Below are positions 8,192 through 17,743 of a DNA stretch of 64,000 bases, one piece after another. This DNA is from Halogranum gelatinilyticum. GTDB taxonomy: Archaea > Halobacteriota > Halobacteria > Halobacteriales > Haloferacaceae. A program made the translations under genes and the position numbers. A model generated the notes under the pieces. It was not told the origin of the DNA. It was given only the letters and a program-made list of their open reading frames with translations, and did not search any database. The DNA is taken from positions 372,001 through 436,000 of the forward strand of contig NZ_FNHL01000001.1 in the NCBI RefSeq assembly GCF_900103715.1, given 5' to 3'. How positions within the stretch are numbered: the first letter of the stretch is position 1; every line of letters begins with the position of its first letter.

Positions 8192-9505
8192 ATGAGACCA
8201 CTCCCCGTGCTGTTCGCAGTGCTCCTCCTCACCTCCTCGGTGGCAGCTACCGCAGGTGTTCCCGGTCTCGCCCCCGCGTCGATCCAGTCCGGCGACGTGT
8301 CGTCGTCCGTCGACGCCGCACAGAACCGGACACTGGCAAACGTCCTGACACTCGCCCCGAGCGACACCGAACGGACGAACTTCAGCCAGTCGGGGGCGAA
8401 CGCGAGCGCGGCCCTCTCGCTTCGGGATGTCCGCCTCTCACGACAGCTGAACGCCCAGCGGACGGAGACGCGGCTCGCCGACGTAGAGAGCGATACCGAG
8501 AAACAGGCCTACATCCGCCGTGCACTCACCGAAGTCGAGATCCGGATGAACGAACTCCGGCAGACCGAACGCGAGGCGTTCAGACGCCACAGTACCGGCG
8601 AGTTCAGCACGACCGAGCTGGTCACCGAGCTCGCCCGCGTCGACACGGTCTCTCGTCAGCTCGCACAGAACGCGACACGGCTCGCGGACGCTGGCGAGGA
8701 CATCGAGGGGTTCAGCGTTCAGACGCGCGTCGACGCGATCCGCCTCGAACTGCGGACGCTACAGGGACCCGTCCGGGCACACGCGGCGGCAGTCATCCGC
8801 GGTGACTCCTCGCCGACTCGCGTCTACGTGCACACCACCCCCGAAGGCGTCGTCCTGTCGACCATCCAGGAGCGGACGTTCGTCAGGGAAGTGTACGACG
8901 GCTCCCGTCGACTGACCGGAACGAACGCCGTCACCGGCGAAGAGATCGAGCCGCTGATGAGTGAACGCTATCCGTCGCTCACCCAGCGTGGCCGTATCTC
9001 CGCCCAGACTGCACGTGAAGGAGACATCTGGGTCGCAGTCGTTCCTCACCGGCGAGGAGGTCTGACCGCCTACATCGACAAGACCGACCCCGGTAGTATC
9101 TTCAAAGAGGAGCGGTCGCTGGTGCTCAACCAGACGCCGCCGTCGGAGCCGGTCAACGAGACTCGCGTCGGTCTCCGGCTCACGGTCCATCCCTCGTATC
9201 CCGGCGGCCCGATGCTCGTCTCCGTCGAGGACGCACAGACCGGCGACCCCGTCCGCGCGGACGTGAGCCTCATCACCGCGCCGCAGAGCAACAGCCAGCC
9301 GGTCGAACTGGGGACGACGAACGAGACCGGCCATCTCTGGACGGTCTCGCCGGGCGAGGAGTTCACCATCCAGGCGATCAAGACCGGCACGCAGTCCGTC
9401 GTCGACATCCGCGTCGAACCGGTCGCGCCCAACGCGGTCTACGACGATGACGGCGGGACCGACAACCAGACGGGGCTCGCGGCACCGCCCGAACGGCTCG
9501 GCTGA
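8192..9505 (+). CDS. Secreted haloarchaeal protein (DUF7096-like)
   Basis: A 437-residue protein. Residues 1-22 (LPVLFAVLLLTSSVAATAG) form a Sec signal peptide. The N-terminal half after it is rich in helix-forming repeats (LADVESDTEKQAYIRRALTE) and could be coiled coil. The C-terminal part from about 320 resembles a beta-sandwich (VGLRLTVHPSYPGGPMLVS, then TGDPVRADVSL). I see no transmembrane segment or sorting signal at the C-terminus. The domain name is from memory and the function is unknown. A TATA-like cttttagt at about 8159-8166 sits about 25-33 bases before ATG 8192. The pilin gene follows 46 bases later under its own TATA box. Confidence 0.65.
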   Translation: MRPLPVLFAVLLLTSSVAATAGVPGLAPASIQSGDVSSSVDAAQNRTLANVLTLAPSDTERTNFSQSGANASAALSLRDVRLSRQLNAQRTETRLADVESDTEKQAYIRRALTEVEIRMNELRQTEREAFRRHSTGEFSTTELVTELARVDTVSRQLAQNATRLADAGEDIEGFSVQTRVDAIRLELRTLQGPVRAHAAAVIRGDSSPTRVYVHTTPEGVVLSTIQERTFVREVYDGSRRLTGTNAVTGEEIEPLMSERYPSLTQRGRISAQTAREGDIWVAVVPHRRGGLTAYIDKTDPGSIFKEERSLVLNQTPPSEPVNETRVGLRLTVHPSYPGGPMLVSVEDAQTGDPVRADVSLITAPQSNSQPVELGTTNETGHLWTVSPGEEFTIQAIKTGTQSVVDIRVEPVAPNAVYDDDGGTDNQTGLAAPPERLG

Positions 9506-9551
9506 CACGCGACGCTGACCTTTTTATCCGAACCCGCGGCCATCCCCAGCC

Positions 9552-10034
9552 GTGCCTTCGCCATCTGCGACTGAGCGCGCCGTCTCACCGGTCGTCGGCG
9601 TCGCGCTCGTCCTCGTCGTGACGGTCTGTCTCGCGGCCGTCGTCGGCGCGGGCGTTCTCGCGACCACGACGCAGCTCCCCGAGGAGCGGTCGGCGACGCC
9701 CGTCGCACTCTCGCTGTCCGTCTCGGGGGACCGACTCACGCTCGCACACCGTGGTGGCCGCGCGCTCGACGTCAGCGAGTTGGGAGTCACTGTCGCCGTC
9801 GACGGAACCGAGTTACGCCACCAGCCGCCGGTCCCGTTCTTCTCCGCGCGCGGCTTCCGTGCGGGACCGACCGGGCCGTTCAACGTCGCGAGCGACGGCT
9901 CGTGGTCGGTCGGCGAGACGGCGAGCGTCGAACTCGCGTCGACGAACAGCCCGCAGTTGACGTCGGGGGCGACCGTCACGGTCCGCATCGTCGCCGACGG
10001 CAGGCCGGTCGCGCGGCTGTCGGCGACGGTGTGA
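9552..10034 (+). CDS. Archaeal type IV pilin-like protein
   Basis: A 160-residue protein starting at GTG 9552. The N-terminus SPSATERAVSPVVGVALVLV is a class III signal peptide: a short charged leader, probable prepilin-peptidase cleavage just before AVSPVVGV, then a hydrophobic helix to about residue 38. The rest (LSLSVSGDRLTLAHRGGR and on) is a beta-rich head typical of haloarchaeal pilins and DUF1628-like proteins. It probably ends up in an adhesion pilus or pseudopilus. A TATA-like ctttttatc at 9520-9528 lies 24-32 bases upstream of the GTG, which supports this start and leaderless transcription. Confidence 0.8.
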   Translation: MPSPSATERAVSPVVGVALVLVVTVCLAAVVGAGVLATTTQLPEERSATPVALSLSVSGDRLTLAHRGGRALDVSELGVTVAVDGTELRHQPPVPFFSARGFRAGPTGPFNVASDGSWSVGETASVELASTNSPQLTSGATVTVRIVADGRPVARLSATV

Positions 10035-10067
10035 GAGACCGCAGTGTCGCAACAGGAGAAAGAAACG

Positions 10068-10691
10068 TTACTTCTCGGGCGCCCGCGCGACGGTCGTGAT
10101 GGCGCGGGGACTGCCCGGTTTGCGCTGTTGGATGTGGTGTTCGATGTCGACGAAGCCGGCCTCCTCGAACATCCGCTGGGCCTCCTCCTCGTCGTAGAAC
10201 AGCATGATGGCGTCGGCCATCTTCTGGAAGACGGTCGACTTCGGATAGTCGGGGCCGACGACGAGCACCTTGTGGCCCGGCTTGACGACGCGGCGGAACT
10301 CTTCGAGCGCGTCGACGGGGTTCGGCCAGTATTCGATGGAGCCCGAGGACCAGATGGCGTCGAAGGAGCCGTCTTTGAACGGCAGCCGTTCGGCGTCGCC
10401 GCGGTGGAACTTCACCTGGTCGTTCTTGCCGAACTTCTTCCACGCCTTCTGCATCTGGTGGATGCTCTGGTCGAGACCGTAGACGTGTTCTGTGTGCTGC
10501 AAGAGCCCCTCCGTGGCGAACCCCGTCCCACAGCCGACGTCGAGGACGTGGTCGTCGGCCTGGAGGTCGAGCAGCCCCAGGGCCTCGTCGCGCATCTCCT
10601 CGTTCCAGATGAACGGGTTGACCTGGTCGTAGACCTTCGAGAGGTACTTGTAGAACAGGCGGGCCCGTGCTTTGTTCTCGAGGACTCCCAT
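10068..10691 (-). CDS. SAM-dependent methyltransferase, UbiE/MenG-like
   Basis: A 207-residue class I methyltransferase. VLDVGCGTGFATEG at about 49-62 is the SAM-binding motif I. GDAERLPFKDGSFDAIW further on is typical of the UbiE/COQ5 quinone methyltransferases. Haloarchaeal homologues are often assigned to menaquinone-type (phytyl-naphthoquinone) methylation, which I consider the most likely role, though the substrate is not proven by sequence. I start it at ATG 10691 (MGVLENKARARLFYKYLSK). The reading frame continues upstream to 10823, but that stretch is Arg/Pro-rich and unlike the family. Confidence 0.75.
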   Translation of the reverse strand: MGVLENKARARLFYKYLSKVYDQVNPFIWNEEMRDEALGLLDLQADDHVLDVGCGTGFATEGLLQHTEHVYGLDQSIHQMQKAWKKFGKNDQVKFHRGDAERLPFKDGSFDAIWSSGSIEYWPNPVDALEEFRRVVKPGHKVLVVGPDYPKSTVFQKMADAIMLFYDEEEAQRMFEEAGFVDIEHHIQQRKPGSPRAITTVARAPEK

Positions 10692-10803
10692 TGAATCGCG
10701 CTTAGGAGTGGGGAGGCATAACGGTGCGGATTCCGCGACGGGCCCCGGAGTGCCAGACGCGGGAGCCATCTCCGGCCATCGTGCGAGAGCGTTCCGCAAA
10801 CAC

Positions 10804-10810
10804 CTTATAC
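10804..10810 (+). promoter_or_regulatory. TATA box of the ATP synthase cluster
   Basis: cttatac at 10804-10810. Transcription would begin near 10830-10836, leaving about ten bases before ATG 10844. This is the only clear promoter upstream of atpH. The UbiE-like gene reads away on the other strand. Confidence 0.55.
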
Positions 10811-10843
10811 GCCGCTCGCACAACTTCCCAGTGATTAGTGAGT

Positions 10844-11176
10844 ATGCCGAGACCAGAGGTTCTCGAACGGATTAAGACGGCCGAGGAAGAGGCCGACGAC
10901 ATAGTCGAATCCGCCGAAGCGACACGCGAAGAGCGTATCGCCGAGGCGCGCAACGAAGCGGACGAGATCCGCGAGAAGGCGCGTCGTGAGGCCGACGAGT
11001 TAGAGGAAAGCCGCCTCGCGGAGGCGCGTGAAGAGATCGAAGCCCGCCGCGAGGAACTCCTCGAAGAGGGTGTCGAAGCCCGCGAGGAACTGGTCGAAGA
11101 GGCCGAGTCGAACGTCGACGAGGCAGTCGAATACGCCATCGAACAGTTCGAGGAGGCGGTGAATGCTCAGACCTGA
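10844..11176 (+). CDS. atpH: A-type ATP synthase subunit H (peripheral stalk)
   Basis: Subunit H pairs with subunit E to form the peripheral stalks of the A1Ao ATP synthase. The 110-residue protein is almost entirely charged heptad sequence (IKTAEEEADDIVESAEATRE onward), as expected for a long coiled coil. I use ATG 10844 (MPRPEVLERIKTAEEEAD). GTG codons at 10838 and 10831 are in-frame or near alternatives, but the predicted transcript start is too close to favour them. Its end overlaps the start of atpI by 14 bases. Confidence 0.85.
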   Translation: MPRPEVLERIKTAEEEADDIVESAEATREERIAEARNEADEIREKARREADELEESRLAEAREEIEARREELLEEGVEAREELVEEAESNVDEAVEYAIEQFEEAVNAQT

Positions 11177-13394
11177 ACAGATGAGCAAGGTCTCGGTGAC
11201 GGGATCAAAGCGGTTCATGGACGACGTCATCGAGACGGTCCACGACCTCAACCTCCTGCACGTCACCGAGTACGACGGCTCGTGGGAGTCGTTCGGACAG
11301 GGCGACCCGCTCGACGGTGCCGAGGGTGCCTCGGACAAACTCGTCACTGTTCGCTCGCTGGAGAGCATCCTCGACGTCGACGCCGAGGACGCGGGACCGA
11401 CCCGCATCGTCGACGACGACGAACTCGAGGCCGAACTCGAAGAGGTTCGCGCGCGCGTCAACGAACTCGACGACCGTCGTGACGAGCTCCGCACGGAGAT
11501 CCGCGACATCGACGAACAGATCGGCGCGATGGCGCCGTTCGCGAAGCTCGGTATCGACCTCGACCTCCTGTCGGGCTACGACAGCATCCAGGTCGCCGTC
11601 GGCCAGGGCAAACCCGACACCGTCGAGGACGCGCTCGCTCACGCGAACGAACTCCAGGTCTACGACGTCTTCTCGGAGGGCAACGTCGTCGCCGCCTTCG
11701 CCCGTCCCGAGGACAGTACGAACGATAGTGCCCTCACCGACGCACTCGTCGGTGCGGACTTCGCCGCACTCAGCGTCCCCGAGGCGGACGCGTCCCCCGA
11801 AGCGTACGTCGAAGAACTCGAACAGCAGAAGCGAGAGCTCCGCTCCGAGCTGAACACCGTCGAAGACGAGCTCGAATCGGTGAAGCTGGAGGCGGCCGGC
11901 TTCCTGCTCGCCGCCGAGGAGAAGCTCTCCATCGACGTCCAGAAGACGGAGGCACCGCTCTCCTTTGCGACGACGGAGAACGCCTTCGTCGCCGAAGGCT
12001 GGATTCCGACGACGAAGTTCGGCGACTTCGTCAGCGGTCTCAACTCGGCCGTCGGCAACCACGTCGAAGTCGAGGAGCTCGAACGTGCGAGCTTCGACAG
12101 CAGCGGTCACGAGTCCGTCCGCGAACCCGTGGGCGACCAGGGGTCCGGCGTCGCCGCTGACGGCGGGCAGGACGTCGTGATGCAGAAGGACGACCCGCCG
12201 GTCGTCCAGGACAACCCCGGCGCGGTCAAACCGTTCGAGATTCTGGTCAACGCAGTCAGTAAGCCGAACTACAGGGAGTTCGACCCCTCCGTGTTCGTCT
12301 TCCTGACGTTCCCGGTCTTCTTCGGCCTGATGATCGGTGACCTCGGCTACGGGATGCTCTACTCCGCGATCGGCTACTTCCTCTACACGAACTTCGAGGA
12401 CCGTCCGGCGTTCAAGAGCATGGGTGGTATCACCCTCTTCGCCGGTGTGTTCACGATGCTGTTCGGTATCCTGTACGGCGAGATCTTCGGCTTACACCTG
12501 ATCGCGACGTACTTCTGGGAAGGCGTCGTCGGTCTCTCGCACGCCCCCATCGAGAAGGGGCTCTCACCCGCCGGTATCAGCTGGGCGATTACCTGGCTCG
12601 TGGTGAGCGTCTTCATCGGGATTCTCCACCTCAACATCGGGTGGATTCTCGACTTCATCGAGACGACCGAACTCCACGACGTCAAGCACGCCATCTACGA
12701 GAGCGGCTCGTGGCTCATCATGATGAACTCGCTGTGGTACTGGATCTTCAGCCAGCACTACGGTGACTCGAAGCCGGCGTTCCTGTTCACGCTGTTCGAC
12801 GGGACCGGTGCCGCACCGGAGTCCCAACAGCAGTATTTCGAGGCCGTCTTCAACCTCGGATTCAACGGGTTCCCGGCGATGGAGCTGTTCACCATCCCCG
12901 GTCTCGGCATCTCGCTGTCGGTACCGCTCGTGGTGTTCTTCATCGGGCTCGCGCTCCTGATCGTCGGTGAGCCCGCGGAGGCCGTCGAGTTCCTCAACGT
13001 GCTCGTCAACGTGCTGTCGTACGCACGGATCGGTGCCGTGCTGCTCGCGAAGGCCGGGATGGCGCTCGCCGTCAACCTGCTCGTCTTCGGTGCGTACCAG
13101 CACGACGGCGAGATCCACTTCATGCTCGAACACGGGCCACAGTGGGTCATCAACGAGTACGGAGCCGAGGCGATCATGTTCGAGGGGCTGTTCAACGGGG
13201 GCGCGGCGCTGTTCCTCGTGGGCATCCTCGTGCTGCTGCTCGGCCACGCGCTGGTGCTCATCCTCGGTGTGACGAGTGCCGGCCTGCAGGCCGTCCGTCT
13301 CGAGTACGTCGAGTTCTTCGGCAAGTTCTACGAGGGCGGCGGCAGCGACTACGAACCGTTCGGCTACGACCGGCAGTACACGACGAAAGACTGA
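11163..13394 (+). CDS. atpI: A-type ATP synthase subunit I (a-subunit homologue)
   Basis: Membrane stator subunit that forms the two proton half-channels next to the K ring. The 743-residue protein has an N-terminal cytoplasmic half with coiled-coil stretches (about 85-125 and 215-245). The C-terminal membrane half begins near residue 372 (FVFLTFPVFFGLMIGDLGYG). The Arg in YARIGAVLLAKAG (Arg622) corresponds to the essential stator arginine. The start overlaps atpH. The end is followed by a 15-base palindrome and a 368-base gap before atpK. Confidence 0.93.
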   Translation: MLRPEQMSKVSVTGSKRFMDDVIETVHDLNLLHVTEYDGSWESFGQGDPLDGAEGASDKLVTVRSLESILDVDAEDAGPTRIVDDDELEAELEEVRARVNELDDRRDELRTEIRDIDEQIGAMAPFAKLGIDLDLLSGYDSIQVAVGQGKPDTVEDALAHANELQVYDVFSEGNVVAAFARPEDSTNDSALTDALVGADFAALSVPEADASPEAYVEELEQQKRELRSELNTVEDELESVKLEAAGFLLAAEEKLSIDVQKTEAPLSFATTENAFVAEGWIPTTKFGDFVSGLNSAVGNHVEVEELERASFDSSGHESVREPVGDQGSGVAADGGQDVVMQKDDPPVVQDNPGAVKPFEILVNAVSKPNYREFDPSVFVFLTFPVFFGLMIGDLGYGMLYSAIGYFLYTNFEDRPAFKSMGGITLFAGVFTMLFGILYGEIFGLHLIATYFWEGVVGLSHAPIEKGLSPAGISWAITWLVVSVFIGILHLNIGWILDFIETTELHDVKHAIYESGSWLIMMNSLWYWIFSQHYGDSKPAFLFTLFDGTGAAPESQQQYFEAVFNLGFNGFPAMELFTIPGLGISLSVPLVVFFIGLALLIVGEPAEAVEFLNVLVNVLSYARIGAVLLAKAGMALAVNLLVFGAYQHDGEIHFMLEHGPQWVINEYGAEAIMFEGLFNGGAALFLVGILVLLLGHALVLILGVTSAGLQAVRLEYVEFFGKFYEGGGSDYEPFGYDRQYTTKD

Positions 13395-13762
13395 CCGTCG
13401 GTCTCTGGTCACCCACCGTGGGTGGCTCCACGGACTCTTCTTCCTGCGCGGTCACGCGCTTCCCGCTTCCGACCGGACCACGCGCTCACCGTTTCCACCG
13501 GTCGGTCTCGCAACGCTGGCTGCACCGCGACGTCCAGCTGTCCGTTTCGGGTGACGCTCGGCGACAGGTAGCGAGGCCGTCCGGGACGGTCCGTCAGCAC
13601 TCCCCGTTGGCGCGACCCCCGTTGGGAGTACGGACCGCCCGTACGGATGTTTCACCCCTGTTTTGCTGGAACCTCGTCAAACACTTTGGGAAGCTTTATG
13701 ACTGCCGTGTGGACACATACGAACGTTCGGAGACGACCGACACAACTACAGAGGACCTACCA
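13395..13762 (+). promoter_or_regulatory. Structured gap with an internal promoter for atpK
   Basis: No gene fits in these 368 bases. Right after the atpI stop is cacccac-c-gtgggtg (13410-13424), a perfect 7-bp inverted repeat. Farther on, gtacgg and ccgtac pair across a 5-base loop (about 13639-13655), and actccc pairs with gggagt just before it. ctttatg at 13694-13700 is a good TATA box, predicting a start near 13722. gagga at 13751-13755 is a Shine-Dalgarno-like site seven bases before the atpK ATG. The layout suggests termination or attenuation after atpI and a fresh start for atpK. Confidence 0.55.
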
Positions 13763-14014
13763 ATGCTCGACATCGCCAACATCGTGATGCAGGAAAGTGC
13801 AGCAAACGGCCCGGCTATCTCCGGCCCCGCCGCCGCGGCTCTCGCCGTGGGTCTCGCCGCCGCCGGTGCAGGCTACGCAGAGCGTGGCATCGGTGCCGCA
13901 GCAGTCGGCGCCATCGCCGAGGACGACAGTCTCTTCACGCAGGGCCTGATTCTGACAGTCCTGCCGGAGACGCTCGTCATTCTCGCGCTCGTCGTCGTGT
14001 TCATCGTCGGTTAA
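13763..14014 (+). CDS. atpK: A-type ATP synthase subunit K (proteolipid, rotor ring)
   Basis: Two-helix proteolipid whose copies form the ion-carrying rotor ring. In 83 residues it has helix 1 (ISGPAAAALAVGLAAAGAGY), a polar loop (AERGIGAAAVGAIAEDD) and helix 2 with LPETLVILALVVVFIVG. Glu69 in LPET is the ion-binding carboxylate, and the surrounding residues look proton-type rather than Na+-type, which I hold loosely. Start ATG 13763 is set by the family N-terminus and by gagga seven bases upstream. The reading frame is open for 290 codons upstream but that part is not proteolipid. Confidence 0.93.
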   Translation: MLDIANIVMQESAANGPAISGPAAAALAVGLAAAGAGYAERGIGAAAVGAIAEDDSLFTQGLILTVLPETLVILALVVVFIVG

Positions 14015-14035
14015 ACGCCTCCTCTCCCTTTCACA

Positions 14036-14617
14036 ATGAGTTTGGATACTGTCGTTGAGGACATTCGAGAGGAAGCCCGCGCGCGCGCGGATGAGATCCG
14101 CAGCGACGGCGAAGCCCGCGCTGAGGAGATCATCGCGGACGCCGAGGCCGACGCAGAGCGGATCATCGAGGAACGCGAGGAGGCCGTGGAGAAGCAGATC
14201 GCCCAAGAGCGTGAGCAGACCCTCTCCTCCGCGAAGCTCGAGGCCAAACAGCAGCGCCTCGAAGCCCGTCGTGACGTACTCCAGCAGGTACGTGGCGAGG
14301 TCGAAGACGAACTCGCCGCACTCGGCGGCGAGAAGCGCGAAGAGCTGACCCGAGCACTGCTCGACGCCGCCGCCGAGGAGTTCGACGGCGACGACGAGGT
14401 TCGGGTCCACGGCCGCGCCGACGACGAGGAGCTTCTGACCGAGATCCTCGCCGACTACGACGGCTACAGCTTCGCCGGTGACTACGACTGCCTCGGTGGC
14501 GTCGTCGTCGAGAGCGAGACCTCGCGGGTCCGTGTGAACAACACCTTCGACTCTGTCCTCGAAGACGTCTGGGAGGACAACTTGAAGGAACTGAGCACCC
14601 GTCTGTTCGACCAATGA
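14036..14617 (+). CDS. atpE: A-type ATP synthase subunit E (peripheral stalk)
   Basis: Partner of subunit H in the peripheral stalk. Residues 1 to about 100 are a charged coiled coil (LDTVVEDIREEARARADEIR). The C-terminal globular head (VHGRADDEELLTEILADYDG, GGVVVESETSRVRVNNTFDS) contacts the A/B headpiece. At 193 residues it has the usual length. It starts 21 bases after atpK, and its end overlaps the atpC start by four bases (ATGA). Confidence 0.92.
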   Translation: MSLDTVVEDIREEARARADEIRSDGEARAEEIIADAEADAERIIEEREEAVEKQIAQEREQTLSSAKLEAKQQRLEARRDVLQQVRGEVEDELAALGGEKREELTRALLDAAAEEFDGDDEVRVHGRADDEELLTEILADYDGYSFAGDYDCLGGVVVESETSRVRVNNTFDSVLEDVWEDNLKELSTRLFDQ

Positions 14618-15660
14618 GTACTACCGGAAGTTCGAATCCGGAGTATGTCAACGCCCGCGTCCGTGCACGACGTGGTGCCCTGTTTAGTGACGAGGAGTAC
14701 CGTAAGCTGACCCGCATGGGTCCGGCCGAGATCGCCCGCTTCATGGAGGAGTCGGAGTACGAAACCGAGATCAACGCGCTCGGGAGTCGCTACTCCGGCG
14801 TCGACCTCATCGAGTACGCGCTGAACCGCAACCTCGCGAAGCAGTTCAACGACATCCTCGAGTGGGCCGACGGCCGACTGTACGGGCTCATCGCCCGCTA
14901 TCTCCGGAAGTTCGACGCGTGGAACGTCAAGACGGTCATCCGTGGCGTCTACGCCGACATCGACCGCGAGTCAATCGACGCAGACCTCATCCGCGCCGGT
15001 GAGTTCGACGACCGCTTCCTCGACCGCCTGCTCGACGCGAGCAGCATCGAGGACGTCGTCACGGCGCTCGACGGAACCATCTTCGCCGACGGGCTCGAGG
15101 AGGCCTACGAGGATTACGAGGAGACGAACGTCCTCGTTCCCCTCGAGAACGCCATCGACCGCGCGTTCTACGAGAACCTGCTCGGCGGACTGCGCGGCGG
15201 CGAGGCCGTCGACCTGTACCGTGAGTTCCTCGAAGCGGAGATCGACTTCCGAAACGCCCGGAACGCACTGCGACTCGCTCGCAGTGGGGCGGACATCGAC
15301 CCCTCGGCGTACTACATCGAGGGCGGGAACCTGTTCAAAGAGAGTGAACTGTCTCAGCTCGCGGCCAACCCCGACGAGCTGGTGACTCGCATCCGCGAGA
15401 GCACGTACGGTGACGAGCTCTCCGTCGCACTCGACGAGCTGGAGGACGCAGACAGCCTCATCAGCTTCGAGCGCGCCCTCGAGGCCGCGCTCCTCGAGTA
15501 CTCCGACGGACTCGGCTCCGTCTTCCCGCTCTCTATCGGGCCTATCATCTCGTACATCCTCGCCAAGGAGCGCGAGGTCGACAACATCCGGGCGATCGCC
15601 CGGGGCCGCGAGGCCGGGCTCGACGAGGACGAGATCGAAGCGGAACTGGTGATACTATGA
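14614..15660 (+). CDS. atpC: A-type ATP synthase subunit C (central stalk base, d-type)
   Basis: Socket subunit that joins the central stalk to the K ring. The 348 residues are almost all helical, as expected: NPEYVNARVRARRGALFSD at the start, then repeated LLDASSIEDVVTALDGTIFA-type segments, and FPLSIGPIISYILAKEREVD near the end, a conserved family stretch. It overlaps atpE by four bases upstream and atpF by four bases downstream, so the three are coupled. Confidence 0.92.
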   Translation: MSTTGSSNPEYVNARVRARRGALFSDEEYRKLTRMGPAEIARFMEESEYETEINALGSRYSGVDLIEYALNRNLAKQFNDILEWADGRLYGLIARYLRKFDAWNVKTVIRGVYADIDRESIDADLIRAGEFDDRFLDRLLDASSIEDVVTALDGTIFADGLEEAYEDYEETNVLVPLENAIDRAFYENLLGGLRGGEAVDLYREFLEAEIDFRNARNALRLARSGADIDPSAYYIEGGNLFKESELSQLAANPDELVTRIRESTYGDELSVALDELEDADSLISFERALEAALLEYSDGLGSVFPLSIGPIISYILAKEREVDNIRAIARGREAGLDEDEIEAELVIL

Positions 15661-15977
15661 GTCAGGAGATCGCCGTCGTCGGCAGCCCCGACTTCACCAC
15701 CGGTTTCCGACTCGCTGGCGTTCGGAAGTGCGAGAACGTCGCCGAGGAGGAGAAAGACGAACAGCTCGACGACGCCGTCGAGCGGACACTGGCAGACGAC
15801 GGGGTCGGCATCGTCGTGATGCACGCAGACGACCTCGACCATCTGTCACGGAACGTCCGCAAGTCGGTGGAGACGAGCATCGAACCGACACTCGTCACGC
15901 TGGGCGGTGAGGCTGGCAGCGGTGGCCTCCGCGAACAGATCAAGCGAGCTATCGGTATCGACCTAATGGACGAATAA
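15657..15977 (+). CDS. atpF: A-type ATP synthase subunit F (central stalk)
   Basis: A 106-residue subunit of the rotating shaft. [18 protein letters not shown] is the conserved N-terminal beta-alpha start, and [20 protein letters not shown] follows in the middle. [20 protein letters not shown] precedes the C-terminal helix. ATG 15657 overlaps the atpC stop. Only two bases separate its stop from the atpA ATG. Confidence 0.92.
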   Translation: MSQEIAVVGSPDFTTGFRLAGVRKCENVAEEEKDEQLDDAVERTLADDGVGIVVMHADDLDHLSRNVRKSVETSIEPTLVTLGGEAGSGGLREQIKRAIGIDLMDE

Positions 15978-15979
15978 CA

Positions 15980-17743
15980 ATGAGTCAGGCAACACAGCAA
16001 GAGACCGTTCGTGAGGACGGTATCATTCAGAGTGTGAGTGGTCCGGTCGTGACCGCCCGAGACCTTGACGCCCGGATGAACGACGTCGTGTACGTCGGTG
16101 ACGAAGGGCTGATGGGTGAGGTCATCGAGATCGAGGGCGACTTCACGACCATTCAGGTGTACGAGGAGACTTCCGGCGTCGGCCCGGGCGAACCCGTCGA
16201 GAACACGGGCGAGCCGCTGACGGTCGACCTCGGTCCCGGCCTGCTGGACACCATCTACGACGGTGTCCAGCGGCCGCTGGACGTGCTGGAAGAGAAGATG
16301 AACAGTCCGTATCTCGACCGCGGTGTCGACGCACCCGGCATCGAGATGGACAAGAAGTGGGAGTTCGTGCCCACCGTCGAGGAGGGCGACGAGGTCGCCT
16401 CCGGTGACGTCCTCGGGACGGTCCCCGAGACGGTCACCATCGAGCACAAGGTGCTCGTCCCGCCGACGTCCGAGGGCGGCGAGGTCGTCTCCATCGAGGA
16501 AGGCGAGTTCACCGTCGAGGAAGTCATCGCGGAACTCGACACCGGCGAAGAGATCACGATGCACCAGGAGTGGCCGGTGCGTGAGGCGCGTCCGTCCGAG
16601 ACGAAGATGACGCCCCGCGAACCGCTCATCTCCGGGCAGCGTATCCTCGACGGCCTGTTCCCCATCGCGAAGGGTGGGACGGCCGCGATTCCCGGTCCGT
16701 TCGGGTCGGGTAAGACCGTCACGCAGCACCAGCTCGCGAAGTACGCCGACGCGGACATCATCGTCTACGTCGGCTGTGGTGAGCGTGGCAACGAGATGAC
16801 GGAAGTCATCGAGGACTTCCCGGAACTCGAAGACCCGACGACCGGCAACCCGCTGATGGCCCGGACGTCGCTCATCGCCAACACCTCGAACATGCCCGTC
16901 GCAGCCCGTGAGTCCTGTATCTACACGGGAATCACCATCGCGGAGTACTACCGTGACATGGGCTACGACGTCGCACTGATGGCCGACTCCACCTCGCGGT
17001 GGGCAGAGGCCATGCGCGAGATCTCCTCGCGTCTCGAAGAGATGCCCGGTGAGGAGGGCTACCCCGCCTACCTCTCGGCGCGTCTCTCCGAGTTCTACGA
17101 GCGTGCCGGCTACTTCGAGAACATCAACGGGACCGAGGGTTCGGTCTCCGCAATCGGTGCAGTCTCGCCGCCCGGCGGTGACTTCTCCGAGCCGGTCACC
17201 CAGAACACGCTGCGTATCGTCAAGACCTTCTGGGCACTCGACGCCGACCTCGCAGAGCGTCGTCACTTCCCGGCAATCAACTGGAACGAGTCCTACTCGC
17301 TCTACCGGAACCAGCTCGACCCGTGGTTCGTCGAGAACGTCCGCGACGACTGGCCCGAGGAGCGGCAGTGGGCGGTCGACGTGCTCGACGAAGAGGGCGA
17401 GCTGCAGGAGATCGTTCAGCTCGTCGGTAAGGACGCCCTGCCGGAGGACCAGCAGCTCACCCTCGAGGTGGCTCGCTACCTCCGTGAGGCGTACCTCCAG
17501 CAGAACGCGTTCCACCCGACGGACACCTTCTGTCCGCCGGAGAAGACGTATCTCATGCTGACGGCCATCCACACGTTCAACGACGAGGCCGCGAAGGCCC
17601 TCGACGCCGGTGTCCCTGTCGAAGAGATCATCGCCATCGAGGCCGCCCCGCGCCTGAACCGTATCGGCGTGCAGGAGGACTACGAGGAGTACGTCGCGGA
17701 ACTCAAAGACGAGATCACCGAACAGCTCCGGGAGCTCTACTAA
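15980..17743 (+). CDS. atpA: A-type ATP synthase catalytic subunit A
   Basis: Catalytic ATP-binding subunit, 587 residues. GPFGSGKT at 239-246 is the P-loop. The non-homologous region that marks A subunits lies before it (about 115-195, including [19 protein letters not shown]). [16 protein letters not shown] and [17 protein letters not shown] are diagnostic family signatures. It has no intein. Its stop overlaps the atpB ATG by one base (TAATG). Confidence 0.96.
   Translation: MSQATQQETVREDGIIQSVSGPVVTARDLDARMNDVVYVGDEGLMGEVIEIEGDFTTIQVYEETSGVGPGEPVENTGEPLTVDLGPGLLDTIYDGVQRPLDVLEEKMNSPYLDRGVDAPGIEMDKKWEFVPTVEEGDEVASGDVLGTVPETVTIEHKVLVPPTSEGGEVVSIEEGEFTVEEVIAELDTGEEITMHQEWPVREARPSETKMTPREPLISGQRILDGLFPIAKGGTAAIPGPFGSGKTVTQHQLAKYADADIIVYVGCGERGNEMTEVIEDFPELEDPTTGNPLMARTSLIANTSNMPVAARESCIYTGITIAEYYRDMGYDVALMADSTSRWAEAMREISSRLEEMPGEEGYPAYLSARLSEFYERAGYFENINGTEGSVSAIGAVSPPGGDFSEPVTQNTLRIVKTFWALDADLAERRHFPAINWNESYSLYRNQLDPWFVENVRDDWPEERQWAVDVLDEEGELQEIVQLVGKDALPEDQQLTLEVARYLREAYLQQNAFHPTDTFCPPEKTYLMLTAIHTFNDEAAKALDAGVPVEEIIAIEAAPRLNRIGVQEDYEEYVAELKDEITEQLRELY

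Noticed and set aside
13395-13690. Small RNA or tRNA in the atpI-atpK gap
   Set aside because: Hairpins are present but no tRNA elements, no clear promoter before 13694 and no conserved RNA pattern that I can recognise.
14627-14640. T-loop-like gttcgaatcc (possible tRNA)
   Set aside because: It lies in the atpC start (SSNPEY) and no acceptor or anticodon arms pair around it.
15662-17572. Long open frame on the minus strand opposite atpA (636 codons)
   Set aside because: It is antisense to a well-conserved catalytic subunit. In high-GC haloarchaeal DNA the frame opposite a real gene often stays open.
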